Under the pieces are notes generated by a model. That model searched no databases and was not told the DNA's origin. It was given only the letters and a program-made list of their open reading frames with translations. The position numbers and the translations under genes are program-made. This document shows, in pieces, positions 1-8,620 of a stretch of 29,735 nt of DNA (the first letter of the stretch is position 1; the number at the start of each line of letters is the position of its first letter). The stretch comes from Welwitschia mirabilis (taxonomy: Eukaryota > Gnetophyta > Gnetopsida > Welwitschiales): NCBI GenBank assembly GCA_051453625.1, contig JBOZIK010000001.1, positions 234,396,844-234,426,578 on the forward strand, in the 5' to 3' direction.

Positions 1-376
1 AAATTTACTTTTGAAGGCAACGTTTTTTACCATCGTGTGGTAAATTTTTTTTTAAAAAAAATAATGCTTTAAGGCGTTTGTTTCATAAAACGCCACAAAC
101 AGATTTTGAGGCGTTTAACTGTTTTATTAGATAAATGCCCCAAATGCTTTTCACACAAAAATGCCTTTAAAAAATGTTTTAAGGCGTTTTCATTCAAATG
201 CCTTAAAAGACGTTTTAAGGCATTTTATTTAAACGCCTTAGAAATGCCTTAAAACTCCGCAGGCTTTTAAGGTGATGCTTTTTAAAGAGTTTTGTGAAAA
301 AATGCCTTTAAGGCATTTTTTTATCACCTGTTAAGGCATTTTAGAAACACCTTAAAAGCCTATATTTATTGTAGTG
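1..376. mobile_element. CACTA (En/Spm-type) DNA transposon terminus, partial
   Basis: Read on the minus strand, this segment begins exactly with CACTAC followed by an A/T-rich stretch, the hallmark terminus of CACTA transposons. The inner ~300 bases are packed with a short subterminal motif in both orientations (AAGGCGTTTT, AAATGCCTT, AAACGCCTT, AAGGCATTTT). Such arrays are where the transposase of this family binds. The outer end is at base 376. The element runs off the left edge, so its other end and any transposase gene are not visible. It interrupts a copia gag reading frame: the minus-strand frame is open up to ...AAC TAT and then hits CACTAC. TAT (377-379) would be the 3-bp target duplication if the other flank also carries it. 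Whether this is the 5' or 3' end, and whether the element is autonomous, cannot be told. Confidence 0.65.
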
Positions 377-688
377 ATAGTTCATAATTCTTTTAAATTC
401 ATCTATACACACTGCACAAAAAAGAGCATTAAGAGCACGGGCATCTATTATGGCTTTGATTTTATCTGCAGGAGTCCATTAGTCTCTAGATTTGGAAACC
501 AAGATAGTATTTCCATTTGCATCTGTCTGAGCTATCATAGGCATAGTATGACCTTTGTAAATGACCTCTTCTTCATCGACATCTAGGAATCTAATAAAAA
601 TCCTCATCTTGGCTTTCCAATAGGAATAGTTTGAATCATTGAACATGGGTGGATGACTAGTTGAAAATTCATCAGTTGGGTTACTCAT
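377..688 (-). pseudogene. Ty1/copia Gag N-terminal region, interrupted
   Basis: The minus-strand frame starts at the ATG at 688-686. It reads MSNPTDEFSTSHPPMFNDSN and then YSYWKAKMRIFI, the typical opening of plant copia Gag proteins (PPxFxGxNYxxWKxRMxxFI). After 69 codons there is one TAA (481-479), and the same frame continues for 34 codons with WTPADKIK, ARALNALFCAV and DEFKRIMNY, which again follow the family pattern. The only coding damage in these 104 codons is therefore one nonsense codon; the other lesion is the CACTA insertion at 376. Gag would form the retrotransposon's cytoplasmic particle. The usual middle domain and zinc knuckle lie beyond the insertion, outside the window. The start lies 52 bases downstream of the primer binding site, as expected for this family. 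Copia assignment is strong; the clade is not determined. Confidence 0.8.
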
Positions 689-740
689 TTTTAGGGTTCT
701 TAAGTCTAGATCTATAAAAATCTCTCAAATACTAAAATAT

Positions 741-752
741 ACTCTGATACCA
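741..752 (-). promoter_or_regulatory. Primer binding site (initiator tRNA-Met) of the minus-strand copia element
   Basis: On the minus strand the sequence TGGTATCAGAGT matches 11 of 12 bases of the site complementary to the 3' end of plant initiator tRNA-Met (TGGTATCAGAGC), used to prime reverse transcription. It is two bases (753-754) away from an LTR edge and upstream of the gag start, which is the correct order for a 5' LTR, primer site and gag read right to left. Confidence 0.85.
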
Positions 753-1040
753 AATGATAGGATCAAGAATTCTATAGGGGAGGTAAATAGGTTCTTTTCA
801 AAAACTTAACAAAATCTAATCATAGATTACATATAAATGAATAATAAAATCAAGATCATGCATACAAGAAATGAAAAAAAGAATGTAAAACATAAAATAA
901 AAACTACTAGTTTGGATGCACACAGGATTTATAGTGGTTCAGGAACTCCCTTACTCCACTCTCAATGATCAGCTTCTTTCAAGCTTGATCTCTCTGTTAT
1001 CTCATAGGTTTTGTCAAGCTTACTTGTTAACCCTTATAAG

Positions 1041-1144
1041 TGGACTTTTACAGGCTAAGTCTCAACCTTAACAATGGACTTTTATAGGTTACATCTCAAA
1101 CTTTGATAACAGACTTTTGTAGGCTAAGTCTTAACTTTGAAGAC
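1041..1144. repeat. 34-35-bp tandem repeat, three copies, inside the copia LTR
   Basis: Three adjacent imperfect copies begin at 1041, 1075 and 1110. Each carries a core GGACTTTTA(C/T)AGG or close variant, followed by CTAAGTCT(C/T)AA or close variant. The spacing is 34 then 35 bases. Divergence between copies shows the array is not recent. Confidence 0.8.
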
Positions 1145-1553
1145 AAATAGAATTGATGCAATAAAGCCTTTTTAGCTCTAATATTACTTCTTTAGTATCA
1201 GTACATAGAATGGAGCTTTTCTTCAAATGAATTAATGATAAAGTCTTTAGATCTGATTTTGAGTGATGTTCTAATCTAAGAATAGATCTCCTCAATTAGA
1301 TATGAATCAATACAAAAAATGTTCCAATGAAATATGCCACTTAATCTTTTAGATCCACAATAAATATACTAGTTTTGAAAATGTGTCAAAAGATTTTTAG
1401 ATCATCTCTTACCTAGGTATTTATAATGAAGGATTACTAAGATTTGATACAATTGAATTACACCTCCAATGACTATAAATGGCTAGAAAATGGCTAGGTA
1501 ATAGCTAGGTAACAAATACATAATGTTCACAAGAGTTACTTTTCCATATTATT

Positions 1554-1731
1554 TGGTCGACTCCATAAATATCCGGTTGACCACATAAAAACTCAATCGA
1601 CTCCATCCTGGGTCTAGTCGACCCCTTGTCTTTTGGTTTGAAACTATGGACTTTGTCAGTTTCTCAGGTTCAGTGGACCCCATCCTAGGTCCAGTTGACC
1701 CCTTTCCTTTTGGTCTGGGACTTGATTGTTA
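1554..1731. repeat. GTCGACC minisatellite, ~77-bp unit, left of the gap
   Basis: CATCCTGGGTCTAGTCGACC at 1604 recurs as CATCCTAGGTCCAGTTGACC at 1681, each followed by CC, TTGTC or TTTCC and TTTTGGT. This gives a 77-bp unit. Shorter GTCGACTCCAT and GTTGACCACAT motifs lie just upstream, from 1556. The same core reappears at 2700-2835, beyond the assembly gap, so the gap probably lies inside the array. Confidence 0.75.
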
Positions 1732-2689
1732 NNNNNNNNNNNNNNNNNNNNNNNNNNNNNNNNNNNNNNNNNNNNNNNNNNNNNNNNNNNNNNNNNNNNN
1801 NNNNNNNNNNNNNNNNNNNNNNNNNNNNNNNNNNNNNNNNNNNNNNNNNNNNNNNNNNNNNNNNNNNNNNNNNNNNNNNNNNNNNNNNNNNNNNNNNNNN
1901 NNNNNNNNNNNNNNNNNNNNNNNNNNNNNNNNNNNNNNNNNNNNNNNNNNNNNNNNNNNNNNNNNNNNNNNNNNNNNNNNNNNNNNNNNNNNNNNNNNNN
2001 NNNNNNNNNNNNNNNNNNNNNNNNNNNNNNNNNNNNNNNNNNNNNNNNNNNNNNNNNNNNNNNNNNNNNNNNNNNNNNNNNNNNNNNNNNNNNNNNNNNN
2101 NNNNNNNNNNNNNNNNNNNNNNNNNNNNNNNNNNNNNNNNNNNNNNNNNNNNNNNNNNNNNNNNNNNNNNNNNNNNNNNNNNNNNNNNNNNNNNNNNNNN
2201 NNNNNNNNNNNNNNNNNNNNNNNNNNNNNNNNNNNNNNNNNNNNNNNNNNNNNNNNNNNNNNNNNNNNNNNNNNNNNNNNNNNNNNNNNNNNNNNNNNNN
2301 NNNNNNNNNNNNNNNNNNNNNNNNNNNNNNNNNNNNNNNNNNNNNNNNNNNNNNNNNNNNNNNNNNNNNNNNNNNNNNNNNNNNNNNNNNNNNNNNNNNN
2401 NNNNNNNNNNNNNNNNNNNNNNNNNNNNNNNNNNNNNNNNNNNNNNNNNNNNNNNNNNNNNNNNNNNNNNNNNNNNNNNNNNNNNNNNNNNNNNNNNNNN
2501 NNNNNNNNNNNNNNNNNNNNNNNNNNNNNNNNNNNNNNNNNNNNNNNNNNNNNNNNNNNNNNNNNNNNNNNNNNNNNNNNNNNNNNNNNNNNNNNNNNNN
2601 NNNNNNNNNNNNNNNNNNNNNNNNNNNNNNNNNNNNNNNNNNNNNNNNNNNNNNNNNNNNNNNNNNNNNNNNNNNNNNNNNNNNNNNNN
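1732..2689. other. Assembly gap (958 N)
   Basis: Unsequenced bases. Both flanks carry the same GTCGACC-type repeats, which suggests a collapsed or unresolved minisatellite. Any open reading frame crossing this run is an artefact of N translation. Confidence 0.99.
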
Positions 2690-2846
2690 CCCATGAATAT
2701 TTGGTCGATCCCATTCCTCTCGGTCTAGAACTATTGGTTCTTGAGATCATAGGTCCAGTCAACCCCTTCATAATTCGGTCGACCCCTTTGGGTTCAGTTC
2801 ATTTCGATTATCTACTTCAGGTACAGTCAACCCCCACTAGAGGTAA
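2690..2846. repeat. GTCGACC minisatellite, right of the gap
   Basis: GGTCGATCCCATTCC, GGTCCAGTCAACCCC, CGGTCGACCCC and ACAGTCAACCCCC occur at intervals of ~25-60 bases. These are diverged versions of the repeat at 1554-1731 and support one array spanning the gap. Confidence 0.65.
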
Positions 2847-3734
2847 ACATAACTAAGCAGTTTCTTTCATGCATTTTGGTCCACATCTTTCATCTGCATA
2901 ACTCAAACTCATCTACACATAAGATCTAATAAGTTTGCACTACACCAGAGGAATTAGTTTGACATCAATTGGCAAATATAATCTAACAAGTGTAACATAC
3001 AGTCAAGTGAGGACTTGCTGAAGGATGAATCAGATGAATACTTAGAGCTAGCTTGCTTTCTAATTTTTTAAATAAAGTTTCAACCTAAAATTATCAACTT
3101 CCTTTTTTTTCTTTCTTTTGTAACTTGAAGGTTAGGAAGGGTTTGCTTAAATTCTGTTTAGCTAACTTTAATTATTCCTATGGAATAATAATACTGAGTG
3201 TAAACTTAATTAAATCTGGTTCATGTACTAAAATTAATAGTATATATTACATTTACTTAACTATCATTCTTACTAAATTAATTCATTATTATTGAACATG
3301 ACATGCATTTTCACATCATTCTTTTTATTTTTATGTCATGCCTTTCCTCCATCCATTCCATTTGTCATTTGCAAGATTCCCTCACTTATATCCCATCTAC
3401 CTCATCACTTGATCATGAAATCACCTATCATTGTCCTTATTTAGCCTAGTGAAACATTTATTTCACCATTTTTACCTTAGTAAAATACCTTTCTCTACTT
3501 CACAATATCTCCCCTTTGGTTATTACATTTTTTTATCATGACTCATTTGCTAGCATCTATAATAGTCCTCTATTCATGCTACTTTACAATATATGTTGTC
3601 TTATTTTTCCTTCCCCTCTAAATTTTTGTCTTTATAAATTTTATCATGTTTTCACATTATCACATTTTGCATACATGTTAAGCATCCTTTATATTCATAA
3701 TTTATAGCATTTTCACTTTAACACATAAAAATTT
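2847..3734. other. AT-rich intergenic DNA, no gene seen
   Basis: No recognisable coding or RNA gene. The first ~180 bases may still belong to the copia LTR, whose end is unresolved. From ~3300 the plus strand is pyrimidine-rich. Open frames here have protein compositions dominated by F, L, I, S and Y and look spurious. Confidence 0.5.
3340..3425. repeat. Diverged duplication, copy 1 (partner at 3891-3976)
   Basis: CATCCATTCCATTTG, TCATTTGCAAG and ACTTGATCATGAAA line up in order with CATCCATTTCATTCA, CCATTCACAAG and ACTTGATCATGAAG about 551 bases downstream. The copies differ at many positions, so the duplication is old. Confidence 0.55.
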
Positions 3735-3806
3735 AAAAAAAAAAAAAAAGAAAAGAGGAGGAAGATGAAGAAGAAGAAGAAGAAGAAAAGAAAAAGGGGA
3801 AAAAAG
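3735..3806. repeat. Poly(A)/(GAA)n purine tract
   Basis: A run of 15 A is followed by GA-rich sequence with at least five consecutive GAA units and then GGGGAAAAAAG. The stretch is almost free of pyrimidines on the plus strand. It could be a retroposon poly(A) tail, but no non-LTR element body is recognisable on its 5' side. Confidence 0.8.
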
Positions 3807-3890
3807 ACACCAACATGTCAAAACTCAAAATGATGCATGCTTACATTTTTATAGAATTATTTTCCTTACCATACTTTTCTATTTTATACA

Positions 3891-3976
3891 ATGTTTTTCT
3901 TCATCCATTTCATTCACCATTCACAAGTGCCTTTGGATACATCTCATTTACTAATTTACTTGATCATGAAGCTCCT
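3891..3976. repeat. Diverged duplication, copy 2 (partner at 3340-3425)
   Basis: Collinear with 3340-3425 at an offset of 551-552 bases. Both copies end in the same TTGATCATGAA landmark. Flanking sequence is pyrimidine-rich in both cases. Confidence 0.55.
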
Positions 3977-4210
3977 TATCCTAGTTTCCCTTATCATCAT
4001 TATATTCATTTCATAATCATCTTATGCTCTCATTTATCATAAGATGATTTTCATATTTTTTTTATGGTTCATCTCTTATCTACATCTACTAGCTTTATTT
4101 TCATATCATTCTTCATTTATTATGCCTAAGTGAGGAATGTCCATCCCCATATTCTCACATCCCCTTGTCGTTTCCTATCATGCTGTAGTCACTTCTCATT
4201 TATTAAATTA

Positions 4211-4558
4211 TGAATCATGCTTATTTTGTTATCCATTTATTACCTCCACTGTATAGCTAGTCCTATTCACCTTTGTTATGTTTGATACATACATGGGATA
4301 GATGGATTTCATTTTTATTTTACCACCTAAAATTTTTCCTTGTCTGTAATTCAATATTTCTAGTTTGCATTCATACATTTTTATCATTGCTTATTTTATC
4401 ACCCATTTATCATCTCCACTATATAGTTAGTCCTATTCACCTTTCTCATAGTTGATACATACATGGAATACATGAATTTAATTTTTATCTTATTAATTAA
4501 AATTTTTCCTTATCCATAATTTCCTAGTATTTTTAGTTTGTATTCATACATTTTCATC
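4211..4558. repeat. ~170-bp direct tandem duplication
   Basis: The landmarks ATCATTGCTTATTTT, CTCCACTATATAGTTAGTCC, TGATACATACATGG, AAATTTTTCCTT and GCATTCATACATTTT (or close variants) occur in the same order twice, with the CTCCACT landmark at 4244 and 4414. That gives a 170-bp offset. Divergence is visible but modest. It is not coding. Confidence 0.85.
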
Positions 4559-4605
4559 ATTTACCTAGGGTATTTCTCATCCTAACCACATTACTACATT
4601 TTTAT

Positions 4606-4680
4606 TTAAAAAATTTTTTTTAAAAAAAGGGAAAAGGAGAAAGATACAAAAAAAAGAGAAAAATTTAAAAAAAATTTCTT
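4606..4680. repeat. A/T-run and purine tract
   Basis: A run of A, then T, then A is followed by GGGAAAAGGAGAAAG and further A-rich sequence. It resembles the tract at 3735-3806 in character and, like it, is followed shortly by an ATGCATG motif, so the two may be parts of one duplicated unit. Confidence 0.6.
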
Positions 4681-4801
4681 TTCAAATATGTGAAAACCCT
4701 ATAGAAAATGCATGTTTAGCATCTCTTTCATGATTTTTAATGTAAGGTGCACTCACTTACCTCATGTTTAAAGGGGACATATTATACGAACATATTCAAA
4801 A

Positions 4802-5280
4802 CTAAAGAAGAAGATGAAATGCAAAATGCAGATGTAGATTGGAAAGGAATTCCAACAAGATGTTGAAGATGATAACAATAATAAATGAAGAATAATACAA
4901 AGTGGAAACATTAGCTATAATAAAAGCATTAACAAAATAAAGAGATATACTATAGAAATTAAGTAAAATAAAATAAAATAAAAAGGTAAAATAAAGAGAC
5001 AAACTATAAGAATACAAAAAATAAAAAGGAAAAATGAAGAAACATAATAAAGAAATAAAAAAATAAAAAGGGAAAATGAAGGAACACATCATAGAAGTAC
5101 AAAAAAAAAAAAAGAGGCACATAATGATGGAAGCAAAAAATAGCAGGAAGATAAAATAAAAGGGTACATAATAGAAAATTGTAATAAGAGAACACATTAA
5201 AGCAAAAAACAACAAGAAAAGAGGAGAGAAGAAAACATATTATAGGAAAGTTACAAAGAAAATGAATAGGCACTTTAAAG
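4802..5280. repeat. C- and T-poor (A/G-rich) diverged array
   Basis: About 480 bases strongly enriched in A and G on the plus strand. Loosely repeated words such as AAATAAAAAGG(G)AAAATGAAG, AATAAAATAAA and AAAAGAGGA(G) recur at roughly 40-60-base intervals. The long minus-strand open frames here translate to F/Y/L/S-rich sequence produced by the composition, not a membrane protein. Confidence 0.55.
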
Positions 5281-6075
5281 ATTAAAGAATGATAGTTTTG
5301 TTATGGTATAAGTAAGCATGTGAGTCATAAAAAAATAAGTAATAATTAACTACTTAATTCATTACCCCATCAAAGGGTCATGACCAACAATAAAAATCAT
5401 TATAAACAATGCAGGAAATAGTACATTTCTTTAAGCTTAACACATGACAAAAATATAATGCATCTATAAGAAACATACATAAACATTTTTAGTTCTCCTT
5501 TCCATTCTATGTTTTTTAGATTTTTAATTTTCAAAGTTTTCTCTTATCTACTTCTTAATATATTTGTAAAATACTAAAATAATAAATAATAGTGTTTGCT
5601 AATAAATAACACTCTATTTAGAATTAATTTATTAAATTCCTAAAGATTTATTTTCATTAAATCACAAAGTTAGATTCTATGATCTAGAGTAAATGTAAAT
5701 CTATTTGATACTTTATCAATATTAGGATATTTTAATGTAAAATTAAGATTTTAACATTTTGTAATAAATAATTTTCCATTTTATATTTTATTCCTACACT
5801 TTTAAATCAGTGGTTCTAGTCAATCTTCTAATAATAGTTTTAATAAACCTAAACATTTTATTTAATTATCATCTTATACTTTTTTAAACACCATCTTACT
5901 AATTTGTTATATGTTTTTGTTGGGAATATTATCCTTTTCATTGTAATTATTCAAACTCATTTAAAATATTTGGTAAAATAATTAACATTTAATTCTTTTA
6001 TTTAAATAGATAATGTAATGTCATATTCCACATTTTATAACCTTTAATTACTTAATATTGAACATTTTAATCTCT
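5281..6075. other. AT-rich DNA, no gene seen
   Basis: Very AT-rich with no recognisable coding, RNA or repeat signature. The upstream reverse transcriptase domain of the gypsy remnant that starts near 6076 would be expected here, but I could not find its motifs. It is either deleted or too decayed to read by eye. Confidence 0.45.
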
Positions 6076-6992
6076 TAAAGTTAGAGAAATTATGGAATTA
6101 CCAACACCTACAAATATTATAGAGGTTAGAAGTTTTCTTGGCCTTGTTGAGTACTATCATAGATTCATATTTAATTTATCTAAGATAGCTTCTTCCTTAA
6201 CAAGTCTGTTAAAGAAAAATAGAGACTTTTAATGAATAAAAAAATTAGTAATCTTTAATTTGTATTAAAAAGAGTTTAACTAATGCTCTATTTTTAGCAA
6301 TACCAAATAATTATAAGATCTTTTTAGTTTATAATAATGCATCAGGAGGAGGTCTGGGGAGTTGTTCTTAAATAGGATAAAAGAGTAATATCTTATGGAT
6401 CAAGATAACTTAAAACACATGAGAGAAATTACGCTATCCATGATCTTGAATCAACTATAATATTGTTTGCTTCAAATTATCAAAGAACTACAATTTCAAG
6501 TTTGAACTATTCATAAGAGTTTAAGATACGTTTTTTATTTAATCAAAATTGAACCTAATAAAGAAGATTGATGAAATTTCTTTATGATTTTAATATTGAA
6601 GTTTTATACCATGAAGGCAAAGAAAATAACGTCATAGATGCTCTTAATAATGTTGTTATCTTAAAGCAATTATAGAAATTCAAAATTATATACCTACTAT
6701 TAGTTTAGAGGATTAAAATAATGATGCAAATTATAAGAATTTAAAGAATCAATTAGAAAAATTAACAAATTTATAAGATTTTAAATTTATTTGAATGATA
6801 TTATTAGATTGAAGAAAAGATTTTTGGTTCTTAATGTGGATGAAATTAGACATAAATTAATTTTTGACTTTCATAATCCACTAATATTTAATTCTTAATT
6901 TGGATGAAATTAGACATAAGTTAATGTTTTAATTTCATAATCCACTAATATTTGATTCTTAATGTGTATGAAATTAGACATAAGTTAATGTT
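6076..6992 (+). pseudogene. Ty3/gypsy pol remnant: RT end, RNase H, integrase N-terminus
   Basis: Plus-strand pieces, in order, match plant gypsy Pol. At 6085-6230, MELPTPTNIIEVRSFLGLVE and YYHRFIFNLSKIASSLTSLL are the RT-to-RNase H junction (family pattern PTxxxEVRSFLGLxxYYRRFI). At 6280-6460, ALFLAIPNNYKIFLVYNNAS and YGSR*LKTHERNYAIHDLE are the RNase H core. At ~6575-6650, KFLYDFNIEVLYHEGKENN and VIDALN are the RNase H end (family pattern YxxGKxNxVADALSR). At ~6836-6888, DEIRHKLIFDFHNPL resembles the start of the integrase zinc region. Several stops and frame changes make it clearly dead. In RNase H the catalytic Asp of the YSDAS motif reads YNNAS, so the active site is lost. The tail of the integrase match is triplicated. 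Confidence 0.8.
6820..6992. repeat. 64-bp tandem triplication in gypsy integrase sequence
   Basis: The word TGAAATTAGACATAA starts at 6841, 6905 and 6969, exactly 64 bases apart. Flanking words (TTTGGTTCTTAAT and variants, TTTCATAATCCACTAATATTT) repeat with it. Copies two and three are more alike in places than either is to copy one. The third copy stops after ~34 bases, where homology to pol also ends. Confidence 0.9.
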
Positions 6993-8596
6993 GTAAGGTT
7001 AAGAAATAGGATTCAATAACTAAACATAGGTAGAGGAGGTAAAAAAGGTAGAAGCATCACAAATGTAATGGAACATAGGAGTTAAAAAGGTAGGAGATGA
7101 ATGAATTAATAGGGTTAAAAGGGATTTATGATAGGAAAAGGCATGATGTTAGGTGATTGTAGGATAATCGGGTTTAGATGGGTAGGATTCAAATAGTCAT
7201 GAGAAGTTACTAATATGAGTCTCTTCAGATAAATGTTTTCATTCAGCAAGTCCTAGGATCTATTAAGGTTAGGCCTTGATTATAAAAAGAAATATATCAT
7301 ATTATTTAAGACTAACTTATACACAACCATGACTTAGAAGATAGAAGGCCTATACTATACAAAGATGTGATTATAGATGATTTGAAAGTAATGGTTGAAC
7401 ATCTTGATCATATCTGTGTGCTTCTTCCAAATGGATGTGAAGTACTAATATAGTATTTTTGGATCTCTCTATTCTTTAAAGGGGTAGTGCAAAGCTTGAA
7501 TTAGTTCATTTTATTATCTAACAAAATTGGAAGGTAAATGTAAGTACCAAAGTTTAGCTCCCTCCTCGAGGTAAAGGAAAAATAGCTATCAAGTGATATC
7601 CTCCTAATTAACTCCAAATCAAAGTCTCCTAGTAAATATGATGTTGTAATGTTCTAGGACTAATAACAAGTAGAAGCTCTAGGAATAGAAAAAATTAACA
7701 TGTTCTACTAGCAATAGATTGAGGATGGAAAAATTGAGGAGTTTATTTTTAATATAGGAATAAGGTAAATTAATCATAAGTGGGTTAATTAAAGAAGAGA
7801 TAGGATTAATTGAAATAGATGGTGTAAAGAAGAATCACTCATTGGATATGCTTTCTAGTTAAAATAAAAGGATTTTAAAGAGCGATCTTTAAGAGAGGAC
7901 ATGATGAAGGAGAAGGAAAAAGAAAATGAGCATTTTTCAGCTTCGTTCTTCTCTATCTATAGCTACATCTTAGAACATCTATGATATCAATAATTCAATG
8001 TATCTAGTTTTCCCTCCTTCTAGTACCATAGAAGATGTGTTGATGTAGATTCTCTTTATTATACTTGAAAGATATAATAATGCTTGCTTTTTAGAGTAAG
8101 ATTCTACACTTGTTTTAGTGGGTAATTAGAAATTAGAAACTCATGAATGATTTTCCTTAAGGTAGAATAACAAGAAAATAAGATTATAGTAAAAAATAAT
8201 TCATAATATTTGTTCTCATGAAATTAGAATAAATGAAATAAAAAATTAAAAATGAAAAAAGTAAAAGGTGAAGAAAAAAGAGGATTTCTTTTAAAAAGGG
8301 TATATCCTCTTAGTTGTCTTAGGGTCTTCCCATACTAATGAAAGCTGAGATAGGTCTTAGTTATGGGATTAGAGGGATTTAGAGGTTTTCTTTCCAAGCT
8401 AAGAAAATAAGCTATGGTGAGTTTTAGGTAAAGGAAAAAAATGCACCTAAGAGATGGTCCTCCTCTAAGTGATATCTCCTTCATGAAATGAGACTACTAA
8501 AAATTAGGTTCTTTATTCACTATTATTGAAGTATTCAGTAGATGAAAATATTAAGATGTAAAAAAGAGCTATGATCTATTACTAAAAATTACCAAA
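6993..8596. other. Unrecognised old DNA between gypsy remnant and (CA)n
   Basis: No gene recognised. The plus strand is G- and A-rich in places (7020-7140). A 42-codon open stretch at 7319-7444 has an unusually protein-like composition and is reported separately. Probably further decayed retrotransposon sequence, but I cannot name a family. Confidence 0.4.
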
Positions 8597-8620
8597 AGCA
8601 CACACACACACACACACATA
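8597..8620. repeat. (CA)n microsatellite
   Basis: About ten uninterrupted CA units, ending in TACA. Confidence 0.95.

Larger units (their letters stand above)
755..2846 (-). mobile_element. 5' LTR of the minus-strand Ty1/copia element (right end unresolved)
   Basis: The LTR edge is the TGATAG at 755 on the plus strand, so the minus-strand LTR ends in ...CTATCA two bases before the primer site. From there to at least ~2846 the sequence has one character: a block of ~34-bp tandem repeats, then GTCGACCC-rich repeats that recur on both sides of the assembly gap (1732-2689). The motif GTCGACCCC or GTCAACCCC occurs at ~1617, ~2757, ~2780 and ~2825. I cannot fix the outer LTR end because the partner LTR is outside the window and no unambiguous target duplication is seen. 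If the gap size is right, the LTR is about 2.1 kb or longer, which is long for copia. A second inserted repeat inside the gap is possible. Confidence 0.6.

Noticed and set aside
374-586. 70-codon plus-strand frame
   Set aside because: It is the antisense shadow of the copia Gag frame on the minus strand.
1646-2856. Long open reading frames on both strands across the first gap
   Set aside because: They are open only because N codons are read through; the real flanks are a few dozen codons of LTR repeat.
3003-3060. Short plus-strand stretch SEDLLKDESDEYLELACF resembling the acidic region after copia Gag zinc knuckles
   Set aside because: Only 18 codons with no supporting motif on either side; chance similarity is likely.
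4802-5273. Two overlapping minus-strand frames resembling membrane proteins
   Set aside because: The F/L/Y/S-rich translation follows directly from A/G-rich template composition; two frames are open for the same reason.
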